From Leptidea sinapis (lineage: Eukaryota > Arthropoda > Insecta > Lepidoptera > Pieridae), in NCBI RefSeq assembly GCF_905404315.1, contig NC_066282.1:11928501-11992500 (forward strand): a stretch of DNA of 64,000 nucleotides, in the 5' to 3' direction. The translations under genes and the position numbers were made by a program. This document shows positions 47,891 to 58,935 of this stretch, one piece after another. The notes beneath the pieces are model-generated. The model was not told where the DNA came from and did no database searches. It saw nothing but the letters and a program-made list of their open reading frames with translations. Within the stretch, counting starts at the first letter, position 1. Each line of letters opens with the position of its first letter.

Positions 47891-48486
47891 CAGTGACGTA
47901 AATAATAATTTTTCGGCGCCCTAATCATCTATACAGTATTTGTGTCGTTTATGATTAGTAAGAAAGATATAGATTTATTGATCTTTTTGCTGACAACTTT
48001 GAAGTCGAAGCTAGTTGGATTTCAAATAATACAATCCGAAACGCACAACTGTAAACGCTTAAGTTACCATGTGGGTTGTATATAGCCCAGTGGTTATTTC
48101 ATTTATTTTTTAACAATTTGGATAATCGTTACACTAGACGTCAGCAACAAATCAATCTTGTAGAAACAAAGTAAAAACAATTATTGTTACATAAATCGGA
48201 CAACCTTATTAACCTATCATTTTATAATATTCTACAGCGATCTCGTTAATACCTTTATTTTACCCGGGGCAGCCCTTATGGCTTAATAATTCAATTCCCT
48301 ACCACAAATTATGGGTCGTTCTTTGATACTGTTGCCAAAATTTCGGAATCGTACATAAACTAGTTCGTCAATCTCTCGTAGAGGGTAGACACATAATACG
48401 AATCAACATTTGCCACCCTCTTGAATGCTTTCTTTTCTTCTTGCACTCGCGTTAACCCAGTCACATAAGTTCCACCTTGTGGTTAC
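47891..48486. other. No gene recognised
   Basis: Unassigned sequence with a short GC-richer patch near 48265 (TTTACCCGGGGCAGCC). Confidence 0.4.
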
Positions 48487-48600
48487 ATCATCAAATCAGC
48501 CGAAAGACGTCCACTGCTGAATAAAAGCCTCCCCCAAAGATCTTCACGACGATCGGTCCTGCGCTACCCTAATTCAACGTATTCCGGTGATCTTGATATT
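48487..48600 (-). mobile_element. RTE-like LINE (LINE-D) 3' scrap
   Basis: The complement of CGACGATCGGTCCTGCGCTA and AAAGACGTCCACTGCTGAAT encodes the family's last residues ('QDRSS' to 'QQWTSF'-like). Matches 7240-7320 and 58010-58110. Confidence 0.7.
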
Positions 48601-49759
48601 ACTGTTAATGTGTTACATAATCAGACACAATTACCTCTTCCCTTCCTTTTGCAACGTAAACAAATATCAATATATTTATAGAAATAACTCTAGAATCTTG
48701 TAATTTTGCACAAATTTTAATTTTTATAGCTCTCGATAAAATTATGTCAGTTCTGTTTAGCATTTGGTCTACTTTTCGCTGTAAACTCGATCGATTGCAT
48801 AGCTCAAGTCAAGTTTGTTTAATGATAGCAATTACACTATCTAGTTTCGAATTAAAAGTAAATTATTACAACATAGAAATTGATAACAGTCTTAAATATT
48901 ATGTAAAGTCGCCGACGACATGTGTCAATTATTAATAGTTGGACGAAAGAGAATATTTGCAATATATCTGGAAACAATTTGAGCAGTAGTTTATTGCATT
49001 GTTGAAGTATCTCATCTTCTCAATAGAATGGACAAGTTTTTGTTGGTCACTGTTAACTTTCACGAAAGAGACAAAATACAATATATCTATCTATATATGG
49101 ACCTTAGAGGTCAACTCTTTATACGTCTTCTAACGTATATAAAACAGTGAGTATACCGAAAAATCGTGTACCTGGAACAATAATGCCATTTTCGCACCAT
49201 ACGCCATATGTGAGGCGTTCGTTCGTCTGAAGGAACATTCTTCTTAAAGAACCATTACGAATAAAAGATAAGCTGGATACCTGGTTTTTCTAAGTTATTA
49301 AAAATAATTAAAAGTTAAATAATTTGTGAAAAAACATTCCTCAGACCCTTTACTGACTTCGCGTGCTATATTCAGTGAAATTGAGGTCAAACATGACACC
49401 AGCCCCATTAAAAAAATTGCTGGTGGCGACGACCACTTTTTCACCGATCAAATTCCAATATTTTAATTCAAAATAGGATTTTAATGTCATTGAACTGCAA
49501 TAACCTGCAATGTCTCGAAGAGATTCGATAAAAATACTATTATTTTTTAGTTAATTCATTTGTAAATTCAATTCTTTTCACATGCTCATCATACAAGATT
49601 TAATGTTCAATCTTGTGTTTGTTTTAAAATTAATAAATCTCGCGAACGGGGAATTGAGAGACGTATGGTTATCAAACTCCATTAGTAAGTAATATATAAT
49701 GTAAGTAATATAAATATTTACTACTATTTGCATCCCGTGACTGTTGTTGTAGTAAAAAA
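48601..49759. other. No gene recognised
   Basis: AT-rich, 1.2 kb; open frames at 48744-48935 and 49578-49778 have no motif. Confidence 0.4.
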
Positions 49760-49862
49760 AACTAATACGTCTAGACAACCGATGGAAACAGACCAGGTTT
49801 ATTACTTTAGTGTCAACCTCAATTTTTTCGACGTTTTCACACCTGTCACAGTCTATCGGTCA
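49760..49862 (+). repeat. MITE-1, internally deleted copy
   Basis: Has GTCTAGACAACCGATGGAAA, CAGACCAGGTTTATTACTTT and ACGTTTTCACACCTGTCACA, i.e. both outer parts of the family but not the GCACGCACAC middle. Confidence 0.6.
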
Positions 49863-50689
49863 GATTTTTTTAAATTTTAAGTAAACCCTTGCATACTAAT
49901 TTAATTAGGCGAATAGAAGACACTACAATAAATTTAAGATCTTTAATGTATGCTGTATTTGACGCAATACATAAAGTTGCAAATATCTTGTCCCGACCTC
50001 TTGTTAATATTCCTGCAAAATAGAATTAATTAAAATTAGAATTAAAACTATTCATTGATTTTTGCGTATTTCTGGATATGGATGCAGATAAAAATTCTAG
50101 AAAGTCCTTTTTTGGAATCGGTATTGTTTGTAATTGTACACACAGCAAGTATTGTTTAAAAAAAATGAAAATATTCAATGTGCTGTTTTACTTTGTTCCG
50201 ATTTTATTATGTAACTATAGAATTATTTAAATTGAATTTCGTGACGTTTAAAATTATAACCATAAAATATAAAGGAAAAATCTAATCAGGTAAATAAAGA
50301 AAAAGAAAGAAGATTGTGAAAGAACTCTTTGATAACGAATAATCAAAGAAAATTTCTTTGTTATGACGATTTGCGCGGCATCAACATCGCAACAGCCTGA
50401 GTACATAGTATTAAACTTTATCTTATTTTTATGAAATTATCTGAACAATACGTCGAGGTACGAAATGATTTGTTCCAAGTACATTTCTGATAAAAATTTA
50501 AAACTATTTTATATTTATACCTAACATGGATCGATCTATTTACAATTTAAGCTTTATCATAATACTTTGTAATTAAATTGACTCCTACTTATTACTAGTG
50601 GCATTTAAAAATATTATCTATATTGTTTATAAGCGATTTCCACCTATTTCTGACTCATCACGATATATCCAACCATAAGGCGTAGGGAC
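49863..50689. other. No gene recognised
   Basis: AT-rich; nothing supported. Confidence 0.4.
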
Positions 50690-50772
50690 TTGAAGTTTGG
50701 TAGGAATATACCATTCGCCGTTTTTTTTTAATTATGAACAGAACAACGTCTGTCGTGTCAGGTGGTAGTATT
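50690..50772 (-). repeat. CTAG-type repeat head fragment
   Basis: The reverse complement reads ACCACCTGACACGACAGACG then TTGTTCTGTTCATAATT, matching the head at 31909-31935. Confidence 0.55.
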
Positions 50773-50859
50773 GTATAACAGGACGATACAGGCATCTACC
50801 GAAATACTATTCACATAGTTTGGTTTTTACATTTAGTACTAAATACATGTATGATATGT

Positions 50860-51248
50860 ATTTTTTTATGGACAACGAAGAGAAACGAGCGTACGGGTCA
50901 CCTGATGTGAAGTGATCACCACCGCCCACATTCTCTTGTAACATCCAGAGGAATCACAGGAGCATTGCCGGTCTTTTAGTAAGGTGTACGCGCTTCTTTT
51001 GAAGGTACCCATGTCATATCGTCCTGGAAACACCGCACAAGGTAACTCGTCTCATAGCTTTCTAGTAAGTGGAAGATAGTTCCTTGAAAACCGCACTGTC
51101 GATGAACACCCACACATCCAGATGGTGGGGATGATATTGTAATTTGAGGCGCGTCGTGCGAAGGTTGAATTCGGCCGCAGGAATCAGTTCAAACAGCTCA
51201 TTTGAATACTTCTCGTGACAAATGCGGTAGAAGACACACAATGAAGCG
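50860..51248 (-). mobile_element. LINE-B 3' fragment
   Basis: The T-rich end at 50861 is the 3' tail. The complement includes the GTACCTTCAAAAGAAGCGCG region for 'MGTFKRSAYT' and the 'RHKLQYHPHHLDV'-like block near 51130. Frameshifted and truncated at about 51248. Confidence 0.8.
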
Positions 51249-51729
51249 AATTTTTAAAAGTGACGAAGACTATTGAAATCTGTATGCATATAATCGCTGA
51301 TAAAATACATCATACTCTGACGTACTAATCTTAGAACAGTCTAGATCTTTTATTACCTATTGTTTCGTTACAAAGTCATAACTTCACGATAATGAGATAA
51401 TGAAACAGAGAGTTGCAATTTATTGTTTTCAGTTATAGTTTCAAGTCGTATTTCAACCAGATTTTTTCTCCAGGAGGCTTTAAAGCAGATAATGCTGGCT
51501 AAGGCTACAACAGCAGTGCTTTTATGTCGCAAATCAGCTGTTTAGAAGCACTACTATTTTGTGTGTATCTAAGGAACCTATCTACTGGAACAATCGTACA
51601 TAATGAAATTTTAAATCCCATATAACTTAAGGCTTACAACTATCTAGAGGAATTTTATTGACGAAGTCGCACGATAATCTGGTCAATTATTATCATAAAA
51701 TACCTATATTTATATTATAAATTAGTGAA
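51249..51729. other. No gene recognised
   Basis: Unassigned sequence; no motif. Confidence 0.4.
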
Positions 51730-52074
51730 GCACATCTCAGCGCCTAGATTGAACCCTCTTGAAATGAATAAGACTTAGGTACTTCAACAAAAGCGTGTAT
51801 ATCATCCTAAAATGCCTGCAAATCGAGTGATATTATCACTTCCCATCAGTTAAGTCCTACGCTCGTTTGTTCTTCAAATCAGGTAAAGAACTACTACTAG
51901 CTTCTTCCATCTATCCAAGCTTTATTACATACCGATACGACTCAGGGATCTTCCAGCTTACAGCTTCTGTTAACCCCTGGTTTTGCGCATTTCCATTCAC
52001 CGGATGTCTCACCACTTCCCATTAAGTGAGTCGCTTACCCGTTTGCCCTCTCTTATATAAAAAAAAAACAATCA
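51730..52074 (+). mobile_element. Two adjacent jockey-like LINE 3' fragments
   Basis: 51765-51860 is a decayed LINE-B end (GGTACTTCAACAAAAGCGTG, then CCTACGCTCGTTTG). 51920-52074 is a LINE-C end (ACCGATACGACTCAGGGATC, then CCCGTTTGCCCTCTCTTATA and an A run). They are side by side in the same orientation. Confidence 0.65.
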
Positions 52075-52799
52075 TACACGTCTCTATCAATCACGGGGTG
52101 GGCAGAGACACAATACAGTAATAAAACAATACTTCATACTAGAGCAGCCAAATCGACGCACGCACACATATTCACGTTTTACACGGCCGCTAAGCAATCT
52201 TGGGGAGACAACTATTGAGTGCCACGTCGTACGCCGCCAGTACTGGTCGCTCTCTGAGTTAAATTAGATGTGCCATCGCGTCAATAATCGTCAACATCTT
52301 TGTATGTACCAAACCTAGCGCTCCGCCCAGACGTAGGTATAAATTTCAGGGAAACCGCTGAGTTACGCTACTGTACTATCACTTGTACTGTGACAGAGGT
52401 TATGGACTTCCATTTGCAATAGTCCAGAAATAAACAGATGTTCTCTTATTATTGGTCGAAAAATAGTACCAACTACATACCAAAAAAATATTTTATATAA
52501 AGTTTCTATTCTACATTAGGTTTTAGAGTAGTTGAAATTTTATTATTAATTAATTAACCTGAACAGTCGTGCCCTTTTTATGCCCACACTACACACGGAC
52601 CTCCTGACAATCTGAACGTGCAATGTTCATGAAACGCGGGGATATATTTATAATAATACATTAATTTTTCTGTTATCCAAAAAATCGAATGTAAAAATAC
52701 AGCTACAATTACACGCATTTTAATCCAATAAAAAGTATTTTATGTAAATAAAAGGCCTAATGGTTAGTTTATAATCATATAAATTTACAATGCATAAGA
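52075..52799. other. No gene recognised
   Basis: 52090-52400 is GC-richer and contains ACACGGCCGCTAAGC and CGTACGCCGCCAGTACTGG, but shows no repeat or coding pattern I recognise. Confidence 0.35.
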
Positions 52800-53099
52800 T
52801 TTTTTTAAATGAAAATAAGTGTCGAGACGAGCAGGACCTTCAGCTGATTGTAATTGATACGCCCTGTCCATATAATGCAGGGCCGCATAGGATTCTTGAA
52901 ATACCCAAAAATTCTGAGTGGCACTACAACTGCGCTACATACATCTTGAGACATAAGATGTCAAGTCTCATTTGCCCAGTAATTTCACTACCTACGGCAC
53001 TACTAATGCTTACACATTACTGCTTCACGGAATTTCTTCAGAAATAGGCGCCGTTGTGGTACCCATAATCTAGCCGGCATCCTGTGTCGCCCACTGGGT
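52800..53099 (-). repeat. R310 structured repeat
   Basis: A-tail end at 52800; 5' end at CCCACTGGGT. The right arm of the GGCGCC hairpin is deleted; an open frame across it is not conserved between copies. Confidence 0.85.
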
Positions 53100-53455
53100 T
53101 ATAAACTGTAATCAAATAGGTAGTCATGTGATATTTTTTTCATTCTGAAACATCTCATTTGCAAAACAAATTTAAAAAAAACGAGCTGTTGGAACCTTTA
53201 ATTACCTTTTGCTTTGTTTGTTGAATAAGTGTTCCATACATAGAAGATTAATAGTTAATTGGATATGTCACATTGTATCGCTATATCACCGGAAATGGCA
53301 AGTTATGACTCCCATATAATGTGGGTTGGAGAGCTGGTATTGGTACATTGGTACCGTTGTATTGTTCGTATCGTCTCTGTTCTCGTCTGCCACATAATTA
53401 TTCACAGCACGAATTAATTTTACGACCTTTATTCATGCAAGGGGTCGAAGTTTCA
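53100..53455. other. No gene recognised
   Basis: AT-rich; no features. Confidence 0.4.
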
Positions 53456-53815
53456 AATTCAAATTCAAATATTTTTATTCAAAATAGGATGTGAAATCAC
53501 TTATTGAAAGTCAAAAAAAAAACTACCACCCATTCCAAAGTGAATGCCTCAGGCCTGAGAAGAATGGGCGCAACAAACTCGATCGAGATATTTAAAACCG
53601 CCATAATACACCGCCTCGATGTCATAAGACAACGATATATTTAATACAATATACTTACTTTTACATACATAAATACATAAAAACATCCATGACTCGGAAA
53701 CAAACATCCATATTCATCATATAAATGATTGCACCGACCGGGATTCGAACCCGGGACCTCTAGCTTAGTAGTCAGGGTCACTAACCATTCAGCTATGTGG
53801 GTCGTCAATCAATGA
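53456..53815 (-). mobile_element. tRNA-headed SINE joined to a LINE-A 3' tail
   Basis: On the minus strand the order is tRNA-like head, SINE body, LINE-A tail. The head (53804 to about 53728) has an A box TAGCTGAATGG (53785-53795) and a perfect B box GGTTCGAATCC (53741-53751). The body includes ATGAATATGGATGTTTG and TTTCCGAGTCATGG. At about 53577 it passes into AGTTTGTTGCGCCCATTC and continues to the LINE-A tail TATTTGAATTTGAATTTG. Either the SINE owns a LINE-A tail or it inserted into a LINE-A end; the head-to-tail order favours the first. A second, older copy of the head is at 61689-61817. Confidence 0.75.
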
Positions 53816-54366
53816 AATTATATGAAATATAATAATGTGTTTTTTAATAATATTTTGGTAGAAGTGTTTTTATAATATTATATTATTATTTACTTTTAAA
53901 TAACACTAAACTTGTTATAACGGAACGGAATCATAAGTGATATTTAAGTGGATGTAGAGTTTGTGAATAACATAATATTTTAAATGTAATAAATGAATGA
54001 ATGTATATTGTATACATAAACGATATGAAATGCTAGAAATATGAATCATTTTAACAAAGTTAAAGTGCTGCTTATAACACACAGATGAATGATTTATGAA
54101 TTAAAAAGTATGCAGAAGCCATTACTAGAATGTAGGGCAAAGTAGCTAACTTCGTACAGAGTAGTGCTTATTCATGTATTAAAAGCTTCAAATTCTTCGT
54201 TTATCTGTACTTAACATGTATTAATATTTCTCACGTGGCAATTAATGATGGAATAAGACTCATAAGATATCTAGATCTAATATAAATAATTAAGATATAT
54301 ATAGATAATTAATTAATAAGATATATTAATAAATAAATAAATAAAATATTTTAAGGCTATGATATA
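53816..54366. other. Probable 3' flank of the SUN gene; no gene recognised
   Basis: Very AT-rich with (AAAT)n near 54330-54350. If the SUN transcript extends through the R310 copy, its polyadenylation site should be here, but no TTTATT (AATAAA on the minus strand) lies close to the repeat's A tail. Confidence 0.35.
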
Positions 54367-54686
54367 TTTTTTTTATGAAAATAAGGGACGAGACGAGCAG
54401 GACGTTCAGCTGATGGTAATTGATACGCTCTGCCCATTACAATGCAGTGCCGCTCAAGATGATTGAAAAACCCAAAAATTCTGAGCGGCACTACAACTGC
54501 GCTCGTCACCTTGAGACATAAGATGTCAAGTCCCATTTGCCCAGTAATTCGCTAGCTACGGCGCCCTTCAGACTGGAACACAGTAATGGTAGTAATCTAT
54601 AAGATTACTGCTTCGCGGCAGAAATAGGCGCCGTTGTGGTACCCATAATTTAGCCGGCGTCCGGTGCAAAGGAGCCTCCCACTGGT
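54367..54686 (-). repeat. R310 copy in the SUN gene 3' UTR
   Basis: Full-length copy in the same sense as the SUN exon: its ACCAGTGGG start is at 54686, 17 bp after the stop codon (54703-54705), and its A tail is at 54367. The terminal hairpin arms AGTGCCGCTCA and TGAGCGGCACT are intact, as is the GGCGCC pair. It would be transcribed as 3' UTR unless polyadenylation occurs almost at the stop codon. Confidence 0.9.
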
Positions 54687-54702
54687 AAATTATATATGAT
54701 TG

Positions 54703-55000
54703 TTATTCCTTGTCAATTTGAAGATAGTCTTCTTCCTTGAATGTTTTCGGAGGTTGTTTCTGAACAAGTTCTCCGTGTACCCGCACCCGATACACACAAG
54801 TGTACACCGAATGGCCCCAGTTGGAAATAACTTTAATTCGAACCAAGTCGAATCCTTTGTTGGGCGGATGTTTCACGTCAAAGTACTGTATCGGTTTGCC
54901 GTCTTTATTGTACTCAAATGTGCCAAAATCGTGCGGGTACACGTCGCGACGATACTCCAGACCTTCCACTTGAAAGAGACGTGGTGCTGACGAGATTTCT
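54703..55000 (-). CDS. SUN-domain protein, last coding exon (partial gene)
   Basis: SUN-domain proteins span the inner nuclear membrane; their C-terminal SUN domain binds KASH proteins in the perinuclear space, forming the LINC bridge between nucleus and cytoskeleton. This exon encodes 98 residues. It opens with 'EISSAPRLFQVEGLEY', the conserved SSAP-x-x-F stretch in mid SUN domain. It continues with 'GTFEYNKDGKPIQYF' and then 'SNWGHSVYTCVYRVRVHG', the diagnostic C-terminal block of the family, followed by a hydrophilic 20-residue tail ending D-K-E and a TAA stop. The acceptor TTTCCTCAG lies just upstream (55001-55009), giving one leftover base before the first full codon. The N-terminal half of the domain, coiled coil and membrane segment must lie in exons further up the minus strand. 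Which insect SUN paralogue this is cannot be told from this piece. Confidence 0.92.
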
Positions 55001-55112
55001 CTGAGGAAATTAAATTAAAATTAGAAGTATTAAGACTCCTATATTTAAGAATTAATATTTATTTAAAAAAAGTTCTGATATATCACGAAAATATCTCACC
55101 AAAGGTTAGATC

Positions 55113-55345
55113 TTAGATAATTTATACTAGATAATGTATAGGTAGAGTTTGTTGCTGTTAGACAACCGATAAAAACAGGCCAGGAATATTAGTTTAGTGT
55201 GCGTGATAAGCTACATCTTGCACTCGCGATTTGTATGACTCTTTATGTTAGTGTGCGTGAATTGCTCAAAGTAGAGGTTAGTTCTAAAGTCTATTTTTTG
55301 CAACGTTTTCGCAGGTGTCACAGACATTTAAATGATCTAAAGGTT
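55113..55345 (+). repeat. MITE-1, most complete copy
   Basis: Terminal inverted repeats: CTTAGATAATTTATA at 55113 and ATTTAAATGATCTAAAG at its right end. The interior has CTGTTAGACAACCGATAAAA, CAGGCCAGGAATATTAG and CGTTTTCGCAGGTGTCAC. It lies about 110 bp inside the intron upstream of the SUN exon. Used as the reference for the other copies. Confidence 0.75.
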
Positions 55346-56172
55346 AGATAATTTACTATTATTTACAGGTAAAGGTACCTACCCTTTGCAATATTTATAT
55401 TAAAAAAAATTGTCAATATTTCATATATGAACACTTTAAACTGTGCGCATCAACATAATAAATATCTAATACAAATTATATTAAGACTTAATTATTGATA
55501 ATGCTGAGATATGTAGGTAATGTATTTGTTAGAATATGACTAGAATGATTTCACGCCATTTTCACGATCTTCATTAAATTAAATCAATAAAAAATACAGT
55601 CATTTCTTTATAAATATTCGCAATTTCATCACAGTGACAAAAAATACTATTATTTACCGAAAATAAGTAACGCCAACTTAGAAAGGAAACATGTCGCAAA
55701 CTTAGTAGAAACATGTCGTAAACTTAGTTTAAAACTATTTGAACAATTAGTTATAGGTAACACTGTTTGTATGATTGTTTTTTGTCCTAAATAAAAATAA
55801 ATAAATAAATTATAATATCTTATACTAAAAGTATAGGAAAAAGTGTGTTGAGTCCGAATCGCTCGGCTGTTTTTTATATTTGGCATCTTGGTTTTTATGT
55901 GAACTAATGTGATGTGTTAGACAGACGAGCACACGAACAAGGGAGTATTTTTATATTTGGACAAACGAGCGTAGTATCTGATCGTAAGTAATAACAGCTT
56001 CCCATACTATCTTTCAATACCGTACGAATCACAGGAACGTAGCCTTTCACATACAGGATGTACTTGATATTTTTATTTGGTAATGTTGTGTGGTGTCGTC
56101 CTGAGAGCACCGAGTAAGTAAGCAGTTTTAATTACAGTATTCCCGTTATTTATCCCCATCAAATGATTATGC
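55346..56172. other. SUN gene intron; no exon recognised
   Basis: AT-rich with an (AAAT)n patch near 55795. Open frames at 55650-55886 and 55904-56110 show no SUN-domain or other motif. Confidence 0.4.
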
Positions 56173-56345
56173 TTAGATCATTTATATGTCTAGATAGCTT
56201 GTGACAGCTGTGAAAAGGTCGAAAAGAATTGAGGTTGACAGTTAAACTCTATTTCGAGCAATGCACGCACACTAAAGTAATAAACCTGGCCTGTTTTTAT
56301 CGGTTGTCTAGCAGCAAGAGGCTCTATCTAGACGATATCTGAAGT
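56173..56345 (-). repeat. MITE-1 copy with both ends
   Basis: The left end CTTAGATCATTTATATGTCT (56172-56191) flows into CTAGATAGC; the right end has GCTCTATCTAGAC. The inner pair GTCTAGATAG / CTATCTAGAC is perfect. Interior blocks match 55113 in reverse. Confidence 0.75.
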
Positions 56346-56569
56346 AGTGAATATAATATGTACGATAGTTCGGTAGGGTCGATATTCATATCCATTTTCT
56401 ATAATATCTTACAATCTCGCAATCTAGACTAAAACCAGTTTTAGTACTCAGTCGACTCTGCTATATGGACTGTGTCTATGTCTATAATTTAACAAACCGT
56501 AGAGGGGCATTCAAAATTGTACAGTGCACGTATAAATTTAAACAATTTAATAATAAACGCTTTCTTTCT
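56346..56569. other. No exon recognised
   Basis: Unassigned; no coding or repeat signature. Confidence 0.4.
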
Positions 56570-56705
56570 GAATCGGATTAGGGTTTACGATTAGGGACCT
56601 TAAAGTCTAGGGCATTTTCCTATCACCTCATGTATTGGGGATATCGATGCTCCGGTAGCTCTTGTTTTTATGACCCAGTGGCCCGTTTGCCCATATTTAT
56701 ATTAG
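56570..56705 (+). repeat. LINE-C 3' scrap
   Basis: Contains TACGATTAGGGACCTTAAAG and GCCCGTTTGCCCATA, the end of LINE-C, degraded. Confidence 0.6.
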
Positions 56706-56789
56706 AATTTAAAAAACATAAATTAACCTAACAGTTAATTTAGGAATTAATTAAATTAATTTAACAACTTGTTTTGCTTCCTATGATTG

Positions 56790-57142
56790 AGTGTTCTGAA
56801 GAGCTGTTTGATTTGATTCCTGTTGAGGAATTCCACCTTCGCACAACACTCCACAAATATGGATATCATCCTCACCATCAGGATGTGTGGCGTTCCTTAT
56901 CAGTGCGGTTTTCAAGAAACTTTCTTCCACTTACAACCAAGGTGGAATGAGTTTCCTTGTGCGGTGTTTCCAGGATGATACGACATGGGTACCTTCAAAA
57001 GGGCCGGCAACGCTCTTGTGATCCTCTGGATGCAACAGCATACACATTTTGCAACAGCAAAAGAATGTGGGCGGCGGTGATCACTTAATATCAGGTTACC
57101 CGTACGCTCGTTTGTCCTCTCTACCATAAAAAAATTTACCAT
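56790..57142 (+). mobile_element. LINE-B 3' fragment
   Basis: Encodes 'CSEELFDLIPVEEFHLRTTL' from 56790, then 'NFLPLTTKVE'-like and 'RYDMGTFK' in other frames, ending CCATAAAAAAATTT. A short insertion (CAACAGCATACACATTTTG) disrupts the 3' UTR. It lies in the presumed SUN intron, antisense to that gene. Confidence 0.85.
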
Positions 57143-57990
57143 ATTCTATTTTGAGCTATTGTTATTATGGTTTAGTTAGGTAGAGGATGACATTAGACTG
57201 ACAACGTCAGTGTCAACTTTATGATGACAGGTTGAGTACATAGCGTAAAGGACAAGCAAACACTTGCATTTCCAATAGTTACAAGGATGACGGATATCAG
57301 TTTGACAAGACCTCGATTGCTCACATAGGTTTTGTGTCTGGTAATAGACAGCGGCTTACGGGTTCGCTCAGCACTAGAAAACTGACTGGAAAAATTGCAT
57401 TCAAGCCACTATTTAAGTAATTCCGGCTGGTAGCAATAACATGTTAATAATGTAATATAATATGCATTCCAAGTCTGTCTGTATACCCGGCTATTACTAC
57501 AATTTACAATATGTGTGTGTGTGTGTGTAAAATTTATGTAAGTTGTAACGTAAAGTACGCAAAAAGAATATTTTGCAACCAAGTCGCTGAAAAATATATA
57601 AACCTACATGACTTACGTAGGTTGTGAACCTTTGAAAGATATTTAAACTAAGTTGTAGTTCTTCTGAAATCCTAAAGAAAATCCGCGATGGCTTAGTGGC
57701 TATCTGTCAGTAACCATTTCTTACAATTAATCAAAACTTTCTTTACTTGCGACGCTTTGAACTCTTATTCAGGATTACTTATACAAATAAATAACATTCT
57801 TAAACATTAAATATAATTTATAACTGTTTGACATTATGTCACTATTGAGTACTTTTGACGATATCATAGGTAAAAAAAACTAGACATTTAACTTTGTCGA
57901 CTTTGACCTGAGCGTTGAATGCGTTTCCCGTGGAAAGTAAAGTATGTTGGTAGAGCCCTATCGCGCGTCACTTCCAGCTATTAACAAATA
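57143..57990. other. No exon recognised; TG microsatellite
   Basis: (TG)n of about 18 bases at 57511-57528. 57660-57730 (TTCTGAAATCCTAAAGAAAA, CGCGATGGCTTAGTGGCTAT) resembles the end of the repeat at 63370-63420. Otherwise AT-rich. Confidence 0.4.
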
Positions 57991-58004
57991 ATCCTTTTAT
58001 TATA

Positions 58005-58420
58005 TTACTTATGTTCGGTTCCTCTCTTTTCAACGGCCTTCCACAAAGGCCTCCCCCAAAGATATCACGACGATCGGTCCTACGCTGCCCCCATCCATCC
58101 TACTCCGGCGATCTTGACCAGATCAACGGACCATCTTGTAGGAGGGCCTACGAACATTGTGTTCTTCGAGCTATGTCCCCTGCCCTCTCCCACTTCAGTG
58201 TCGCAAGCATTCGAGCTATGTCGGTGACTTTGGTAGTCCTCTCCTTTGCCCTCTGAGCGACCATAAGCTTTTTCAAAAGGCCTATAGTAGTTAGACCACG
58301 TCTGCGATACTCGCAAGCATTCGAGCTATGTCGGTGACTTTGGTAGTCCTCTCCTTTGCCCTCTGAGCGACCATAAGCTTTTTCAAAAGGCCTATAGTAG
58401 TTAGACCACGTCTGCGATAC
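58005..58420 (-). mobile_element. RTE-like LINE (LINE-D) fragment with tandem duplication
   Basis: The minus strand reads 'MVAQRAKERTTKVTDIARML', then 'LKWERAGDIARRT', 'PPTRWSVDLVKIAGVGWMGA' and the terminal residues: the C-terminal region of the family with one frameshift. Bases 58201-58310 and 58311-58420 are identical, so the 'VAQRA...VTDIAR' segment is present twice. Confidence 0.8.
58201..58420. repeat. Perfect 110-bp tandem duplication
   Basis: Two adjacent units, 58201-58310 and 58311-58420, beginning TCGCAAGCATTCGAGC and ending CGTCTGCGATAC, identical at every position I compared. No microhomology beyond the shared T at the edges. Confidence 0.95.
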
Positions 58421-58699
58421 TAAACAAACTACACTTAAATCAAATACAGAGACTCCTTCATTGAGACTTTAAAAAAAAACTGGCAGCTGGAGAGACTGCC
58501 GACAGAAGAGAAAACTTAGAACTTTTAGAATTTAATTTTGAAATTTCATAATGTTTAAACACATTTAAATAATTATTTTCAATTTATTCTTAAAAAACAT
58601 TTTCAATAATATATTAATCAAACAAAAACACTATTTCAACAATGCACAGTATATATTAAACTTTTCACTAAATCCATTCAATTTCACTTATAAGATATA
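58421..58699. other. No exon recognised
   Basis: AT-rich spacer. Confidence 0.4.
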
Positions 58700-58935
58700 C
58701 ACAGCACTAATGTTGCACAATACGTCAGCTGTTTAGCTACAGGTATACTGCTATAAGTATTTCGGTGACGCATATTCACGAGATTTCACCTATCCGAAAA
58801 GTGTCATATATATATTTTTTAATACTTTTTTTCGCGTGTGCCAGTCATGGTGTATGCCGGTGACGCGAATTCATAAAATCCCTTGGCAAAAAGTGCCCAA
58901 CGCAGCTAAAAAGTTTTCCCTTCAGAGATTCTCTT
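58700..58935 (-). repeat. Dispersed repeat, copy 2
   Basis: The reverse complement shares TTTTAGCTGCGTTGGGCACT, the GCGTCACCGGCATAC block and GGCACACGCGAAAAAA with 21060-21290. Unknown class. Confidence 0.6.

Noticed and set aside
53728..53804. Minus-strand tRNA-like sequence with perfect B box
   Set aside because: It continues into a SINE body shared with 61689-61817; no independent tRNA gene is supported.
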